In this document: positions 7,801 through 15,636 of the stretch, piece after piece
How positions within the stretch are numbered: the stretch's first letter is position 1
Layout: each line of letters opens with the position of its first letter
From: JAGVGT01 sp963807225
Lineage (GTDB): Bacteria > Desulfobacterota > Desulfobulbia > Desulfobulbales > JAGXFP01
Direction of reading: 5' to 3'
Length of the DNA: 64,000 nucleotides
Assembly (NCBI GenBank): GCA_963807225.1
Contig: CAWEAD010000005.1
Location: 992,001 to 1,056,000 of the forward strand
Translations under genes and position numbers: made by a program
The notes under the pieces: generated by a model
The model's database searches: none
The model's input: the letters and a program-made list of their open reading frames with translations, nothing else
What the model was told of the DNA's origin: nothing

Positions 7801-10710
7801 GAAATTGACGCCGATGTAGCTGTAAAGGGTCTGGCCGGTTTTTTTGTCTTCCATCTTGAAACCGATGCGGTCGGCCGGGATCTCTTTGCCGTCCAGGGTG
7901 AGTACAGGTATCAAGCGTGAATCGAGACGGAGGCGAATAGCGTTGATGGCGTTGGTCAGCCGGTTGCCGTCGACTGGCGAGAGGAATCCGCTTTGTTCCG
8001 CCTCGGGATCTTGGGTCTGGGTGGCACCGTTTTCCTTCTGCATCCAGGTCTCGCCGGGTCGCAAACCCGTGGTTGAAACCACCTTGGAGTCGTTTTCGGT
8101 CAAGCCCGGTTCGAGGCGCGGGGTAAGAACGATTTTCTCGGACTGCACCCGCACTTCTACCCGCCGGTTGCTGGCGCGACCGGCGGCGGTCTTGTTGCTG
8201 GCCACCGGCTCCAGGTCGGCCGCTCCTTCCAGGGTAATCTTCTCCGGCGGCAGCTGCAGGGCGTCGCCCAGATAGCGGGACACACTGCCGGCCCTGGCGA
8301 TCGAAAGGGCGAAGTTGTTGGCATAGATCATACGGCTGCGCGGGGCGATGCGCATGTTGTCGGTATGGCCGGTGACTTTTAGCGCGAGGACATGGAGATC
8401 TTTGAGCGTTGCCAGCTGCCGGTCCAGTTCAGCCTTGTCGGCCTGGGATAATTCGGCACCCAGGGAAGGGAAGTGAGGATGGATTACAAAATCCGGCAGG
8501 TGCTGGCGGCTCTCGTCGAGGTTGTGACGGATAATGTTTTGCACCGGAGGGGTTTTTACTTCAATGGCCTTCGGGGAATCGAAGGTCAGGGTTGCCGAGG
8601 CGGCCAGTTCCGCGTTACCGACCTCGGGCCGAATTTTGACCCGGAACTGCACCTGGCTGTCCCAGTCACCGGGAACTTCACCCAGGCGGTAAGTGAGGGT
8701 TGAGCCGGCGATCTCGGGATCTGCTTCGGGTTGATCCAGCAGCAGGCTGCTGCCCGGCAGATAGTCGACGCCGGGGGGCAGGGTCACCGTCAAACGCAGG
8801 TCGCGCAGGGGTACGGTGCCGCCGTGCAGAAGGATCCGGTAGGTCGCGTCATCTTTGCCCGTGGCGCTCTTCAGTTCGATGGATATTTCGCCCTTCGGTT
8901 CGGGCCGCAGGTTGACGTGGAAGTCGGTTCGCCAAAGGCTGCCGCCCTGGAGGTCGACGAACTGGGAATAAGCGCGTCCGGCAAAGCGGCTGTTTTCCTC
9001 GCATGGGATGATTTGATATTGGGGCGGCAGGGAGTCGAGGTCGAGCTGCACCACGTGGTCGCCCGGACGTACACCTTCGAAATGGTAACGACCCTTCTCG
9101 TCGGTGATGACATAGGTACCGTCTTCCAAATAGATGCGGGCGCCGGCCAAACCACCTTCCCCGGCCTCGTTACAGGCGCCGGTGATCACTTTGCCTACCA
9201 GGAAGGTGTTTTGGCGGAAAAACTCGTCCCGCACCGTTACCGTAGCGTGGGCCTGATTGGAAACCAGGCCTCCCGCGGCGGTGGCGGTGGCGGTGTTGAT
9301 GGCTTTGCCGGTCCGGGCGGTGGCGGCCACTTCCACCACATAGCGCACCTCCCGGGTTTCACCGGCGGGGAGATCGCCAAGGCTGAAGGTCAGAGTCCGA
9401 CCGTCGGCGGAAACCATGGGATCGGCAGCTTTAAGGCCCGCTATATGGGTCGAACCCGTCCGGTAGCGGAAGCCGGCGGGCAGGCGATCGATAATATTCA
9501 CGGCGGTGGACGAACCGCCGCCCGAATTTTCTACCTGCAGACTGTAGGGGATGAAATCGCCCACCCCGGCCAGGTTCTTGCCGGCGGTTTTCCGCAGCCA
9601 TAAACCGGTGGCGGCCGGGTCGAGCGGCAGATCCAGGCGGATGATCGGCCCGGGGTTGATGGTGAAGGTTTCACCGCGGGAGCCAGGCAGGCCGATGGCA
9701 AAGGGGCCGCCGGGTAGATTCTGCAGATCTGCGGTGGTCACGATCGAGGGGAAGGCATAGCCGGCCGGCGTTTCGACCTGGAGTCGATAGTGGCCGGGCA
9801 GCACCATGGGGAAACGGTAATTGCCGGGCACGAAATCATAAACCCGGCCGCTGGAGTCCGTGGCTGAACCACCTGAAACCAGGACGGCAGGGTAAATGCT
9901 TACACCGTCGTCACCGTAAACCGTGGCCGGCAGTCCGGTATCGGTGTTGAGCAGGGTGATCCGCGCCCCGTCCACCGGCAGCCCGGTCCGGCTGTCGAAG
10001 ACCTTGCCGAAGGGGTCAACCAGGGCCGCTGTGGTCGCGGTATCGGTGCCGTCGTAATTGTCGGTATAGGTCGCCAGGATGTTGCTGTCGGCGGTGACCG
10101 TGAAGTTGCCGTCGTAAAGTGCCGGGCTCCCTGTTTCAGCCGACTGGATATATCCGACGAAGACCCCGGTATCGGGCCCGGTCTCGGTCAGGATTAAAAT
10201 CTCCACGTCGTCGGTGACCCTGTCGGTGATGGTGGCGAGAACGGTTTCGGCCATAGTGCGGTCGAGGTTCTGGTCGGGGTCGGTCACCCGGATGAAAATC
10301 GGTTCGCCGCCGTGGAACAGTTCGGCGGGAACCAGCGGCAGCGATTGGCTCAAGTCGATGGGGGTGGTCGTGCCGGGCAACACCGGAGCCGGCAGGTTGG
10401 CGAAGGATGCATCCGGGGCGCTGCCGGTTCGATAGCTGCCGGGAGCGACAGCGATGAGCTCGGCGTCGGCTGCCTGCGGCGCGTACTTCAGAAATTCTAT
10501 AGTCGAAGGGGTCCGAACTACCACGGTAACCGTGACCGATGAATTTGCCATGATCACGTTGTTACTGGACAACCAGGCCGGATCGACGATTTGATCTCCA
10601 TGTATGGAGGCTAAAGCACATGGCGGGGACAGGTGCTGAAGGCACAAAAGCGCCACCAGCGCCAGCCCCGCCCATTTCAAGAAAGATGCTCGCCTCCGAA
10701 CTCGACGCAC
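4894..10710 (-). CDS. Very large DUF11/OmpA/outer-membrane beta-barrel protein
   Basis: This is a protein of about 1938 residues. From the chosen GTG start (10710) the N-terminus MRRVRRRASFLKWAG plus a hydrophobic stretch ending CALA is a normal signal peptide. The open frame extends to an ATG at 10833, but that start would place about 41 residues and a perfect 13-bp hairpin ahead of the signal. Approximate order of domains: Ig/prealbumin-like region (50-360), DUF11 repeat (370-495), carboxypeptidase-regulatory/SdrD-type domain (510-610), second DUF11-like region (620-740), OmpA peptidoglycan-binding domain (745-855; TGHTDNMR, NRRVEVRV), Ig-like region (930-1080), and a long C-terminal beta-barrel (about 1130-1938) rich in alternating aromatic strands. 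This suggests an outer-membrane anchor that also binds peptidoglycan and presents adhesive repeats. It sits inside a run of secreted DUF11 genes that may be its partners. No ribosome site clearly decides the start. Confidence 0.85.
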   Translation of the reverse strand: MRRVRRRASFLKWAGLALVALLCLQHLSPPCALASIHGDQIVDPAWLSSNNVIMANSSVTVTVVVRTPSTIEFLKYAPQAADAELIAVAPGSYRTGSAPDASFANLPAPVLPGTTTPIDLSQSLPLVPAELFHGGEPIFIRVTDPDQNLDRTMAETVLATITDRVTDDVEILILTETGPDTGVFVGYIQSAETGSPALYDGNFTVTADSNILATYTDNYDGTDTATTAALVDPFGKVFDSRTGLPVDGARITLLNTDTGLPATVYGDDGVSIYPAVLVSGGSATDSSGRVYDFVPGNYRFPMVLPGHYRLQVETPAGYAFPSIVTTADLQNLPGGPFAIGLPGSRGETFTINPGPIIRLDLPLDPAATGLWLRKTAGKNLAGVGDFIPYSLQVENSGGGSSTAVNIIDRLPAGFRYRTGSTHIAGLKAADPMVSADGRTLTFSLGDLPAGETREVRYVVEVAATARTGKAINTATATAAGGLVSNQAHATVTVRDEFFRQNTFLVGKVITGACNEAGEGGLAGARIYLEDGTYVITDEKGRYHFEGVRPGDHVVQLDLDSLPPQYQIIPCEENSRFAGRAYSQFVDLQGGSLWRTDFHVNLRPEPKGEISIELKSATGKDDATYRILLHGGTVPLRDLRLTVTLPPGVDYLPGSSLLLDQPEADPEIAGSTLTYRLGEVPGDWDSQVQFRVKIRPEVGNAELAASATLTFDSPKAIEVKTPPVQNIIRHNLDESRQHLPDFVIHPHFPSLGAELSQADKAELDRQLATLKDLHVLALKVTGHTDNMRIAPRSRMIYANNFALSIARAGSVSRYLGDALQLPPEKITLEGAADLEPVASNKTAAGRASNRRVEVRVQSEKIVLTPRLEPGLTENDSKVVSTTGLRPGETWMQKENGATQTQDPEAEQSGFLSPVDGNRLTNAINAIRLRLDSRLIPVLTLDGKEIPADRIGFKMEDKKTGQTLYSYIGVNFGDQGEHLLQLKGLGPFGNARFDQKITVVRTGEIALIRVLPVEENPNVADGKTPIRVRLQLLDVHGEIIKAPTSLDILDGNLHPLQDQTELPEGDNPTDLEVGTAANQKTNATANQVQVDADGFAWFEPTQASGSYRATLSYNGKTLKVATYVKPVLRDWILVGLADGTVGYNTVSGNMEATDAGLDQDLYENGRVAFFAKGRVQGKWLLTMAYDSDKPNLRDRSLFQQINPGTYYTLYGDATNQAYEAASARKLYLKIERDQFYALFGDFNTDLTVTELSRYSRSLNGLKMEMQTDHFTVKAFASDTNQAFVKDELRGDGTSGLYHLSRRDIVVNSDKITIEVRDRFRSEVVLSTQALSRYIDYDIDYDTGALLFKQPVMSKDENFNPVYIVVDYESNDGGQDLSYTYGGRAAAKTLDGRLEAGATAIHEGQTGGSGDLQGVDATWKITDSTEAHAEAATSKTAAAVADQSGSAWLAEITHRANRLNGNLYIREQQSGFGLGQQQGSESSTRKIGLTGNWKLDDLWNLTGQAYRQYNLETDGIRDVDEAAINYTEKMYTLLFGLRQASDKLGDGQTKQSTQATLGGSWKPLGDRLTLRSTYDQSLGNNENADFPSRLIIGADYQLTRAVSIFANQEFTWGDQEDSRGTLVGLKSTPWKGGEIGSSLGQNINENGDRIFANLGLKQTWQIDQRLSLDGSLDRSQTIKKPGNYTFNTNVPAASGFTEDFTAVTLGANYKEEKWAWANRLEYRTADSEDKWGLFSGIVGEVRPGLGLAARAQLYRTDATAGAAKTDGVLSLGLAHRPLLPGWIVFDRLDYIFAKNADQILDYSTWRLVNNLNANYKPDHRSQISLQYGAKYVQDHFDDDDYSGYTDLTGIEGRYDLTKVWDIGLRTGLLHSWSTDTYDYTAGASIGYNVMQNTWISVGYNFAGFKDRDFSANDFTAQGLYLKCRAKFDQSSARQLLAWWNK

Positions 10711-10769
10711 CGCTGTCCCGGGCCGCGGCGAGGCGCCGCGGACGAATCTTCGGCCGCAAGGGCTACCGG

Positions 10770-10801
10770 CCGTTATCCCGGCAAAGATGCCGGGATAACG
10801 G
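10770..10801 (-). other. Perfect intercistronic hairpin
   Basis: A 13-bp perfect stem (CCGTTATCCCGGC and its complement) has a 6-base loop. It lies between the 400-residue DUF11 gene and the giant barrel gene. No T-run follows, so it looks more like an mRNA processing or stability element than a classical terminator. It also argues against translation starting at 10833. Confidence 0.65.
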
Positions 10802-10869
10802 CGGCAGAGGTTATTTATCGAGTTCGAAAGCATGAGGTTGAATGATTGAGTTTATCCGCTTCTTGTTCG

Positions 10870-12072
10870 TTACTTGATGGTGACCTGGTAGGCGACCGTT
10901 ACGCTGCTGCCGGCGGGAATGGTGCCGGTAAGAGCGCTGGTGGCGCCGGTGCCGACATTGACCACCAGGTTGGGGGAGACGAAACTGGCCTGGTTGGCGC
11001 CAACCGCCCCGGCCGTGAAAGATGCCGTGGCACTCGCCGGGTCGATGTAGAACACGTCGTTACTGCCGTAAACCCCGGTCTTGAAGGTGACGAAATCGAC
11101 CGGCACCACGTCGGAAACGGCGCAGCCGGTCATGTCGGTTGCTCCGGTGTTGCCGGCGACGATGACGTATTCGAGAACATCGCCGGGCTTGCCGGTCACC
11201 CCGGAGGTGAAGTAGACCCGACTCACCGTATTGATGGTGAAGGTGGGATTAACGCCGGCGGCCGGATTGGCGGCGGCGTCACTGAGGTTGCGTACGTACT
11301 TGGTCATGGTGGCGTTCGGTGACGGCGTGGTCCAGCTATTGGCGGTGCCGTTGCTGACGGTGACATCGCTGACGCCGCCGGTTGAAACCACGGCCTGCAC
11401 CGTGACGGTGATATCGGTGCCGGCAGTTTGAACCGTGCCCGGCAGCACCGAGAGGTTGACGGTGGTCTGCTCGCCGACCTGGATACCAGCGGCCGGCACG
11501 TCACCGGCCGGTCCGCTCCAGTTCAGTCTGAAGGTGCCATCGCCGTTATCGGTGGTCGAGGTGACCTGCCTGGTGTAGGCGTTGCCGTTGACGGTGAAGA
11601 CGATCATTTCGTTGACCGCAATGCCGTTGACCTCGGCATTGTCGCCGCTGGCGCCGGAGGCCGGTACGGTTACGTAGGTGGTGGAGCTGGTCCCGGTGGT
11701 CACCGTGGCGCCGATAGTGATGGTGGTGCCGCCGCTGACCGTGGGAACGTCGGAGTTGGTGGAGCCGGAAACGGTCGGGGCCACGGTATAGCTGGCCGGA
11801 CCGTTGGCGGTGGCGGTGATCTGCACCGAGTTGGTCAAGGCCGGCGTATTCACGGCGGTATAGCCGCCGGTGGCGTTGGTAATTGAAACGTTAGGCTGGG
11901 CCGGGACCAGGGCCACCGTTACGGTGACGCTGGCATTGGCCGAGCCGCCGTCAAAGGTCAGCCTGGCGGTGTTAATGATTTCCGTATTGGCCGCCACGTT
12001 GGCCATGGCGCTGCCGGTCGCGGCAACCACCGCGAAGGTCAGGCAGAACAGGAACAGCATAATTTTTTTCAT
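10870..12072 (-). CDS. Secreted DUF11-family protein (400 aa)
   Basis: The ATG at 12072 begins MKKIMLFLFCLTF, a signal peptide ending SAMA. It is preferred over the upstream 12105 start because it has a purine-rich site (GAGAAA) ahead and begins directly at the signal. The mature part is Thr/Val/Gly-rich, as expected for secreted Ig-like folds, and includes TEIINTARLTFDG near the N-terminus. The C-terminal third is one DUF11 repeat (VIVAGNTGATDMTG, then SSVTVAYQVTIK). There is no membrane anchor or sorting motif, so it is likely periplasmic or surface-associated through partners. It lies between two hairpins and precedes the giant barrel gene. It is very similar in layout to the broken paralogue at 12169-13365. 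Function is unknown. Confidence 0.8.
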   Translation of the reverse strand: MKKIMLFLFCLTFAVVAATGSAMANVAANTEIINTARLTFDGGSANASVTVTVALVPAQPNVSITNATGGYTAVNTPALTNSVQITATANGPASYTVAPTVSGSTNSDVPTVSGGTTITIGATVTTGTSSTTYVTVPASGASGDNAEVNGIAVNEMIVFTVNGNAYTRQVTSTTDNGDGTFRLNWSGPAGDVPAAGIQVGEQTTVNLSVLPGTVQTAGTDITVTVQAVVSTGGVSDVTVSNGTANSWTTPSPNATMTKYVRNLSDAAANPAAGVNPTFTINTVSRVYFTSGVTGKPGDVLEYVIVAGNTGATDMTGCAVSDVVPVDFVTFKTGVYGSNDVFYIDPASATASFTAGAVGANQASFVSPNLVVNVGTGATSALTGTIPAGSSVTVAYQVTIK

Positions 12073-12128
12073 CTGGTTTTCTCTTTCCCAAATTTTGTCT
12101 CCCATCCGGAATTATTCCGGAAAGGAAT

Positions 12129-12161
12129 CGCCGGGCGGTGGCGAGCTGCCACCGCCCGGCG
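12129..12161 (-). other. Perfect intercistronic hairpin
   Basis: A 14-bp perfect GC-rich stem (CGCCGGGCGGTGGC with its complement) has a 5-base loop (minus strand AGCTC). It lies between the broken DUF11 paralogue and the intact 400-residue gene. The minus-strand 3' side reads ATTCCTTTCC, a poor U-tract. A weak terminator or an mRNA-stability element is possible. Confidence 0.7.
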
Positions 12162-12168
12162 GTAAGGA

Positions 12169-13365
12169 TTAGTCGATGGTGACCTGGTAGAACAACACCA
12201 CTTTGGTGCCTGGGGCGAGGGTACCGTAGCTGTAAGTAGCTACACCAGGGGTCGTTACGCCGAAGTCGTAGGTATCGCCACCAGCAGCATCGGTGAGAAC
12301 AGTGTTTGTTGCTTCCGAATAGTCAAATCCGGTATCGGTATTCATCTTGGCCGAACCGCCTACGTAGGTGGTGAACTGCGGTTCCGGGTCGGTGATCACG
12401 ACACTGGTGGCGTTGACACTGGCGCTATTGTTGGTCACCGTAATACGGTAGGTCAGGGTGTCAGTGGGGTTAGCGATTCGTAGCGGCAGCGGTGAAATCA
12501 CCATCGGCCGGATCAGCGCTCACCGCGACTTCTTTGACCACGGAAAGTGCGGCATCGGCTACGGTTAAGCTGTGGTGGTGGTATCGTCTGTGGCAGCACC
12601 GTCGACACTGCCGGAATCAACCGCGGAAACCTGGACTTCGATCGTGGCGCCATCTTTTGCACCGGCATCACTAGCCGGGGTCACGGTCAGGGTGAAGGTC
12701 TTTTGCTCGCCGACGATGTCTCCGGACGGATGCAGCGACCGTAATGGCACCGGTCAAGGTAATGGTGGTGAGGTTGGTGGTTGTGTTGTTGCTGATCCCG
12801 CTGCGGCAACCGTGTACACAACTCCGCCGACCAGATTTTGTCGCCGGCGATGATGCCGTTTACATCAGCGTCATCCGAGCCATCGTAGGGGACGGAATGT
12901 TGCTGTCGGTGGAACTGCGGCATCAGCCGCCAGAGTGGTGGCACCGAGGTCGAGTGGATGGTAACACTGAGCGACGTAGTAGAGCCGCTGATATCGGTTT
13001 CGGCGGTGATTGCACGAGTAAGTATTGTATGTAGGTTCCGATACCATTTGATTTATGAGTAGTCAAAGCTGTAAGTATCGTAGTCCAGGCAGTGCCAAGG
13101 AGTAGATGTGCCAGTCACATCGTTGAGGGTCGGGAGTGACCACGACTAGTTGGACTGTAATGTCGATGCTTGCGGTTTCATCAGCTGAGGCTACTCCGGG
13201 TGTATTTTCGTAGTTACGGTAACGGTGTTGGTGATTTTAGAGGTTGCGCCGCCGTGTACTGGCCTGGGCCGCTTGCGGCGTGCCGAAAGCAACAATAACT
13301 GACCAGCGCCAGGGCGACGATGATGGCCTTGACCGGGCCGGTGAATTGAAGCTTGTTCCTTTTCA
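12169..13365 (-). pseudogene. DUF11-family secreted protein broken by many indels
   Basis: A start at 13365 (MKRNKLQFTGPVKAIIVALALVS, good AAGGAGA site) opens a signal peptide. The reading then jumps frames many times: GTPQAAQAST, then GGATSKITNTVTV, then YENTPGVASADETASID, later SLTVADAALSVVKEVAVSADP, and finally the DUF11 repeat NPTDTLTYRITVTNN to the stop at 12169. The total of 1197 bases equals 399 codons, close to the intact neighbour of 400. All breaks I could follow are one-base insertions or deletions. Between them the reading is clean, without substituted stops. That pattern suits bad consensus or a misassembled paralogous repeat better than old gene decay. If repaired it would be a second 400-residue paralogue of 10870-12072. 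Confidence 0.7.
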
Positions 13366-13428
13366 TGATCTTCTCCTTAATTTTGCTGAGCTGATGCTCG
13401 GTGGTTTTCCGTACTGAAAAACTTATTT

Positions 13429-13506
13429 CCGATGACCCATCGGGGTCTCGGGACCTGGCCTGAATGGCCGTACTTCGGATCATCGGTAAGGGCCCGGCTC
13501 TACTCC
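13429..13506 (-). repeat. Tandem leader element, copy A
   Basis: This is one of three related elements spaced 151-154 bp apart. The core is CCCGAGACCCCGAT. It sits inside a stem formed by CCGATGATCC and GGGTCATCGG (10 pairs including one G-U). It ends about 64 bases before the ATG of the broken DUF11 gene at 13365, so it would be in that gene's 5' leader. The stem sequence differs from those of copies B and C while pairing is retained. Confidence 0.5.
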
Positions 13507-13582
13507 GGCCCGCCTTCCGAGCCTTTTCCCCGGTAGTTACCGGACTGCAACTGACTAATTATTTCTCTTAAAACACTAAAAC

Positions 13583-13660
13583 CCGACGACCTATCGGGGT
13601 CTCGGGAGCTGGCTTGGATAACCGGGCTTTGGCTGGTCGGAAACGGGGCTGCTCTGCTCC
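13583..13660 (-). repeat. Tandem leader element, copy B
   Basis: It shares the core CCCGAGACCCCGAT and GAGCAGAGCA with the other copies. The closing stem is CCGAC/GTCGG with a bulge. Copies A and B are the closest pair. No ligand-binding RNA family was recognised. Confidence 0.5.
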
Positions 13661-13733
13661 GCCACCTCCCTGTTGTTGTTTTCCTGTATTTCCCGATCTT
13701 CATTTGACCTGGTCCCTCATCCAAAGGGCTGAT

Positions 13734-13800
13734 GTCCGGCCAGCCGACGGGGTCACGGGGCCTGGCTTTAACAGCCGGACCGGCGGGGATTGCTCTGCTC
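13734..13800 (-). repeat. Tandem leader element, copy C
   Basis: This is the shortest copy, with core GCCCCGTGACCCCGTC and GAGCAGAGCA. It is closed by GTCCGGC/GCCGGAC (7 perfect pairs of different sequence from A and B). An open frame with a good AGGAAGGAGG site (13500-13808) starts just before it and runs through B. A short repeat-bearing peptide is therefore an alternative to a structured RNA. The remaining bases of 13366-13907 hold only a TTTACCGGTAAA palindrome (13896-13907). Confidence 0.45.
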
Positions 13801-13907
13801 AAGATCATCGCTGTCCTCCTTCCTGCGCGGGTCGAGGTCTTGCCGGGCGCCGAACAAGCCGCCGAGACACCAAACCCTGGTTTTAGGTCGGACCATTTAC
13901 CGGTAAA

Positions 13908-14402
13908 CTATTTAACTTTGACCTGAAAGCTCAGTTCATCCTGGGCGCCGGCGGCAACCTCCGGGAGCTGCCAGCGAATGTTGGTGTACTGTTCAGGCGA
14001 GGCGGTGCGTTTGTCTTTGCTACCGTCGGGATTGGTGATTTCGTAGGTGAGCAGCGAGGGCTTCTTGTAGGTCTGGCCGCCGTCGATCGAGAAGGAGAGC
14101 TCGCCCTTTTCGCTGGCGCTGCCCGGCAGGTAGCTCATGCCCTCGGGAATGGGATCGTTGATTACCACGTTGGTGGCCGCTTCGTCGCCGTCATTACGGT
14201 ACTTGATGGTGTAGATCAGGGTCTGGCCCGGCTCGGCCTGGTCGGTCGGCACGACCTTGCGGACCTCCTGGCCGTCCACCTGCTCCACCACCTCCCGGGC
14301 CGTGGAGATCTCCAGAACGATCAACGGTTTGGCCCAGGCGGCGGTGATCGGGGCCACCAGATAAAACGACAGAACGGCAACAACGGACAGTACTCTGCGC
14401 AT
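13908..14402 (-). CDS. Small secreted DUF11-domain protein (164 aa)
   Basis: The start at 14402 has an AAGGAG site 8 bases ahead. Residues 1-24 are a signal peptide (ending TAAWA). The remainder is a single DUF11 module: YTIKYRNDGDEAATNVVINDPIP is the hallmark, followed by MSYLPGSA and a C-terminal ELSFQVKVK. It is the first gene of the DUF11 run, directly after the region following the kinase/regulator pair. The end VKVK is shared with the DUF11 protein ending at 2647, whereas the others end QVTIK or QVTID. A secreted structural role is inferred. There are no catalytic motifs. Confidence 0.85.
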   Translation of the reverse strand: MRRVLSVVAVLSFYLVAPITAAWAKPLIVLEISTAREVVEQVDGQEVRKVVPTDQAEPGQTLIYTIKYRNDGDEAATNVVINDPIPEGMSYLPGSASEKGELSFSIDGGQTYKKPSLLTYEITNPDGSKDKRTASPEQYTNIRWQLPEVAAGAQDELSFQVKVK

Positions 14403-14931
14403 GATAATGCTCCTTACGGTAAATAAGTTTTGGGAGTGGGTGCGATCGAACTCGCGGACAACAACTTTTCCCCCTTTTTACCCGCAAATAGATAATCTAA
14501 ATATTGCTGGGTATTTTCCCCCACTTAACTGGGGAAAATACCTTACTTTCAATGGCTTTCGCAAGAAATTATAATTATTCTCGATAAGGGTTTTGTTGGT
14601 CAGAAAGGACCGGTTAACCGCCAACCATTTGTTTTTATAGGGAGAAAAACGGAGATTCATTTTGAAATTATTTTCGCAAGGAAGCGTAAAACCATGCTTA
14701 TTTGGCCTTCCAGCATTGCACCTGATTGAGTCCGCAGTCATCCCTGAAGCCCCCGACTTTGGTCTTCACAACATTTCCCTGTTTGCTAGCTTAACAACCG
14801 GGGAAATGCTTGCAACCCATCTGTTCTGACCATTTCCAACTAAATATGACAATCCTGGCAGGCCTTGGGAGCGTAAAGAGCTAGTTGTGTGTCAGGTGAA
14901 TAGGTGGGAGAAAAAGAAAGGAGGGTATTTA
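14403..14931. other. AT-richer intergenic region with two inverted repeats
   Basis: This 529-base gap separates the regulator gene from the first DUF11 gene and should contain the promoter of the DUF11 run. Two inverted repeats are visible. One is a perfect 12-bp repeat, GGTATTTTCCCC/GGGGAAAATACC at 14510-14542. The other is CATTTCCC/GGGAAATG at about 14772-14808, possibly the terminator of the regulator gene. No sigma-54 consensus was found here. The open frame at 14478-14741 looks spurious. Confidence 0.5.
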
Positions 14932-15636
14932 CTACTTAACCAGCAAATCGGCGGCAAAGGAATATCCGACGGCATGTAAGGTTTTGATGGGGGAAGCGGC
15001 GCCCGCCGTGCCGGCGATCTTGGCGCGAAGTCGCCGCACCAGTGATTCCAGGGCTCGACCGGCGGCCTCGTCCTGGCTGGCATAGAGACTCTGGAGGATG
15101 GTTTCGCGTGATACCGGCCGCCCGGGACATTCGGCCAGCTGTTCCATGAACTGCATTTCTTTGCCGGTCAAGGTAGTACAGTCCCCGGTCGGAGAGGTCA
15201 GAGCCCAGGCTCCCAGATCCAACTGCCAGCAGACTTGAGGCGCAGAAGCAGGACCGGCGGAACTCTCCCGGCGCCGGTTGGCGAGACTGGCGATGGCCGC
15301 CGCCAATTCCCGGCCGTCGACCGGTTTGACCAGATAGATATCGGCACCGGCTGCGTAGCCGTTGACCCGGTCCTCGACCGCATCCCGGGCGGTTAGGATG
15401 ATCAGCCCCATCTCGCTGTTTTTTCTGGCGTATTCAACCAGCACCACGCCATCCTGATCGGGTAGCCGCAGATCCACAACCGCGATGTCGTAAAGTTGCA
15501 GGGCCAGATTGCGGTAGAACTCCAGGCCGGTGCCGACCCCATCCATATGATAACCGGCCAGGTTAAGATACTCAATCAGGCTTTCCCGCAAATCCCGATC
15601 GTCCTCGACCAGAATTACTCGTGTTTTCTCGTTCAT
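14932..15636 (-). CDS. OmpR-type two-component response regulator
   Basis: This 234-residue regulator has a receiver domain (about 5-120) and a winged-helix DNA-binding domain (about 140-230). The receiver has the acidic pair VEDDRD, the phospho-acceptor in VVDLRLPDQDG, the Thr in IILTARD and the Lys-Pro in YLVKPVDG, so it should be phosphorylatable. The effector domain shows LTGKEMQFMEQL, VSRETI and a C-terminal KTLHAVGYSF, typical of the OmpR/PhoB family. Its start overlaps the stop of the upstream kinase gene (ATGA), showing co-transcription. It lies upstream of the DUF11 run on the same strand, so that run is the most plausible target. Confidence 0.9.
   Translation of the reverse strand: MNEKTRVILVEDDRDLRESLIEYLNLAGYHMDGVGTGLEFYRNLALQLYDIAVVDLRLPDQDGVVLVEYARKNSEMGLIILTARDAVEDRVNGYAAGADIYLVKPVDGRELAAAIASLANRRRESSAGPASAPQVCWQLDLGAWALTSPTGDCTTLTGKEMQFMEQLAECPGRPVSRETILQSLYASQDEAAGRALESLVRRLRAKIAGTAGAASPIKTLHAVGYSFAADLLVK

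Noticed and set aside
13429..13800. Tandem leader elements as GEMM (cyclic-dinucleotide) riboswitches
   Set aside because: The required conserved stretches such as GACGCAAAGCC and the tetraloop receptor are missing on both strands, so the class was not assigned.
13500..13808. Open frame with good ribosome site across leader copies B and C
   Set aside because: Not called as a gene because the repeated part changes frame in copy A and the stems covary, though a peptide cannot be excluded.
14478..14741. Minus-strand open frame of 87 codons
   Set aside because: AT-rich intergenic sequence containing a perfect inverted repeat; no family resemblance.
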